A stretch of DNA of 5,650 bases from Candidatus Zixiibacteriota bacterium (GTDB lineage: Bacteria > Zixibacteria > MSB-5A5 > CAIYYT01), in NCBI GenBank assembly GCA_026397575.1, contig JAPLUP010000619.1, positions 1-5,650 of the forward strand, read 5' to 3'. The notes under the pieces are model-generated. The model was not told where the DNA came from. It saw only the letters and a list, made by a program, of their open reading frames with translations, and made no database searches. The position numbers and the translations under genes are program-made. This document shows, piece by piece, positions 4,904 to 5,650 of the stretch; position 1 is the stretch's first letter; each line of letters opens with the position of its first letter.

Positions 4904-5650
4904 CGTCTGAGCCAATCGGCGGGATCAACGGCGGTTTTGCCGTCGCGAATCTCGAAATGTAATTGCGAACCGATTGCCGTGGCAAACTGCTCGCCGCGAA
5001 TAACCTGATCGCCTTCACTAACGGAAACTTGATCGAGGTTGCCATACAGCGAATAGATCGAGCCGCCATGGTCAACCACGACAAATCGTTCCAGCCCGCG
5101 CGCCCAACCGATATATAACACTTCGCCGGTGGCCGCCGCAACCACTTTTCCCCCGGCATGCGCGGCAATGTCAAGGCCGTTGCTCTTGGTCAGCAGGCGG
5201 GTATCACTTTCCTGTCGCAGTCCAAATCCGGCTACCGCGCTACCGCGCACCGGCCAGTAGAGTCGGCCTTTCAGTCGCAGTGCAAAGTCGTGCTCACGCT
5301 TCCAGATGGCGTCGACGGTTTGTCGGCGCTCGGCTTCGATTTCCTCGAAGATGTCGCCGATGGTTTGTGAAGATCTGTCCATTTCCTCAAGTTGCCGCAC
5401 TTTTTGGCGTTGCTGCCCCTTGACCTGAGCCAGCAGCCGGTCACGCTGCCTGATCGCTTCCTCCGCCCGAGTTTCCTCTGCCTGCTTGGCGTCCGTGACA
5501 TCAACCAGTGATTGCTGTCGCGATTTCAGATTTGCGAGCAACTGTTGGCTGTTTACCAGATCGGAATTGATAGTCACCAGCCGCTGTTTGTCGGAGTTGA
5601 TCAGCCGTCGAAATAGGTAATCGTAATCGTCCGCGTCATCGCCATCGGTT
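4900..5650 (-). CDS. EnvC-like murein hydrolase activator (coiled coil plus degenerate LytM domain), N-terminus outside window
   Basis: Envelope protein of the EnvC type: a coiled coil followed by an M23/LytM fold. In known EnvC proteins the LytM domain does not cut peptidoglycan but activates amidases at division. The frame is open to base 5650, reading DYDYLFRRLINSDKQRL before the GTG at 5577, so that GTG is internal. Counting from it, heptad-rich helix covers about 1-100 (many Q, E, R, L). The LytM domain starts at GRLYWPVRG (104-112) and continues with KSNGLDIAAH (131-140), VVVDHGG (166-172), SLYGNL (176-181), EGDQVIRGEQFA (188-199) and QLHFEIR (205-211), ending DPADWL. S132 stands where the first zinc-binding His of active enzymes is, and Q205 replaces the first His of HLH; D136 and H207 remain. 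The zinc site is therefore probably lost, as in EnvC. A signal peptide, if any, lies beyond the window. It is upstream of and overlaps holB by ATGA. Confidence 0.88.
   Translation of the reverse strand, partial: TDGDDADDYDYLFRRLINSDKQRLVTINSDLVNSQQLLANLKSRQQSLVDVTDAKQAEETRAEEAIRQRDRLLAQVKGQQRQKVRQLEEMDRSSQTIGDIFEEIEAERRQTVDAIWKREHDFALRLKGRLYWPVRGSAVAGFGLRQESDTRLLTKSNGLDIAAHAGGKVVAAATGEVLYIGWARGLERFVVVDHGGSIYSLYGNLDQVSVSEGDQVIRGEQFATAIGSQLHFEIRDGKTAVDPADWLRR

Noticed and set aside
4913..4915. TTG start for the delta-prime gene
   Set aside because: ATG at 4901-4903 gives the common ATGA overlap with the upstream stop, and the four extra residues add nothing recognisable.
5575..5577. GTG as the start of the EnvC-like gene
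   Set aside because: The frame stays open to base 5650 with coiled-coil-like sequence that fits the family, so the true start lies beyond the window.

Overview
The window looks like a chromosomal segment of a free-living, probably Gram-negative (diderm) bacterium. Three housekeeping-type genes surround one accessory gene of different composition. The intergenic DNA is rich in palindromic repeats of the kind common in environmental and uncultivated lineages. The EnvC-like protein at the right edge argues for a peptidoglycan-remodelling, probably diderm, cell. The phylum cannot be settled from this sequence; an uncultivated lineage such as Zixibacteria is only an impression.

Layout from left to right. 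Bases 1-599 (+) hold the C-terminal part of a leucyl aminopeptidase (M17, PepA family), cut by the window edge. Bases 600-1771 contain no convincing gene. They hold hairpins, fragments of GTAGGGG-type repeats, a tandem TTCGAC repeat and a compound branched inverted repeat at 1161-1244. A plausible promoter lies at 1667-1694. Bases 1772-3661 (+) encode a 629-residue membrane protein. It has a winged-helix-like N-terminal region, a Cys/His cluster, degenerate pentapeptide-like repeats and a C-terminal pair of membrane segments. It is less GC-rich than its neighbours and uses many AGA/AGG arginine codons, so it is the likeliest horizontally acquired and least described item here. Bases 3662-3780 are a convergent junction packed with three different palindromes. 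Bases 3761-4903 (-) encode a DNA polymerase III delta-prime-like clamp-loader subunit. It overlaps by ATGA the end of an EnvC-like coiled-coil/degenerate LytM protein at 4900-5650 (-), which runs off the right edge.

The two minus-strand genes form a translationally coupled operon linking a replication gene with a division or cell-wall gene. The pentapeptide protein stands alone with its own leader and promoter candidate, convergent to that operon. No partner gene for it is visible in the window, so no multi-gene system can be claimed. The strongest leads are its unusual architecture, the branched repeat at 1161-1244, and the lost zinc ligands of the LytM domain.
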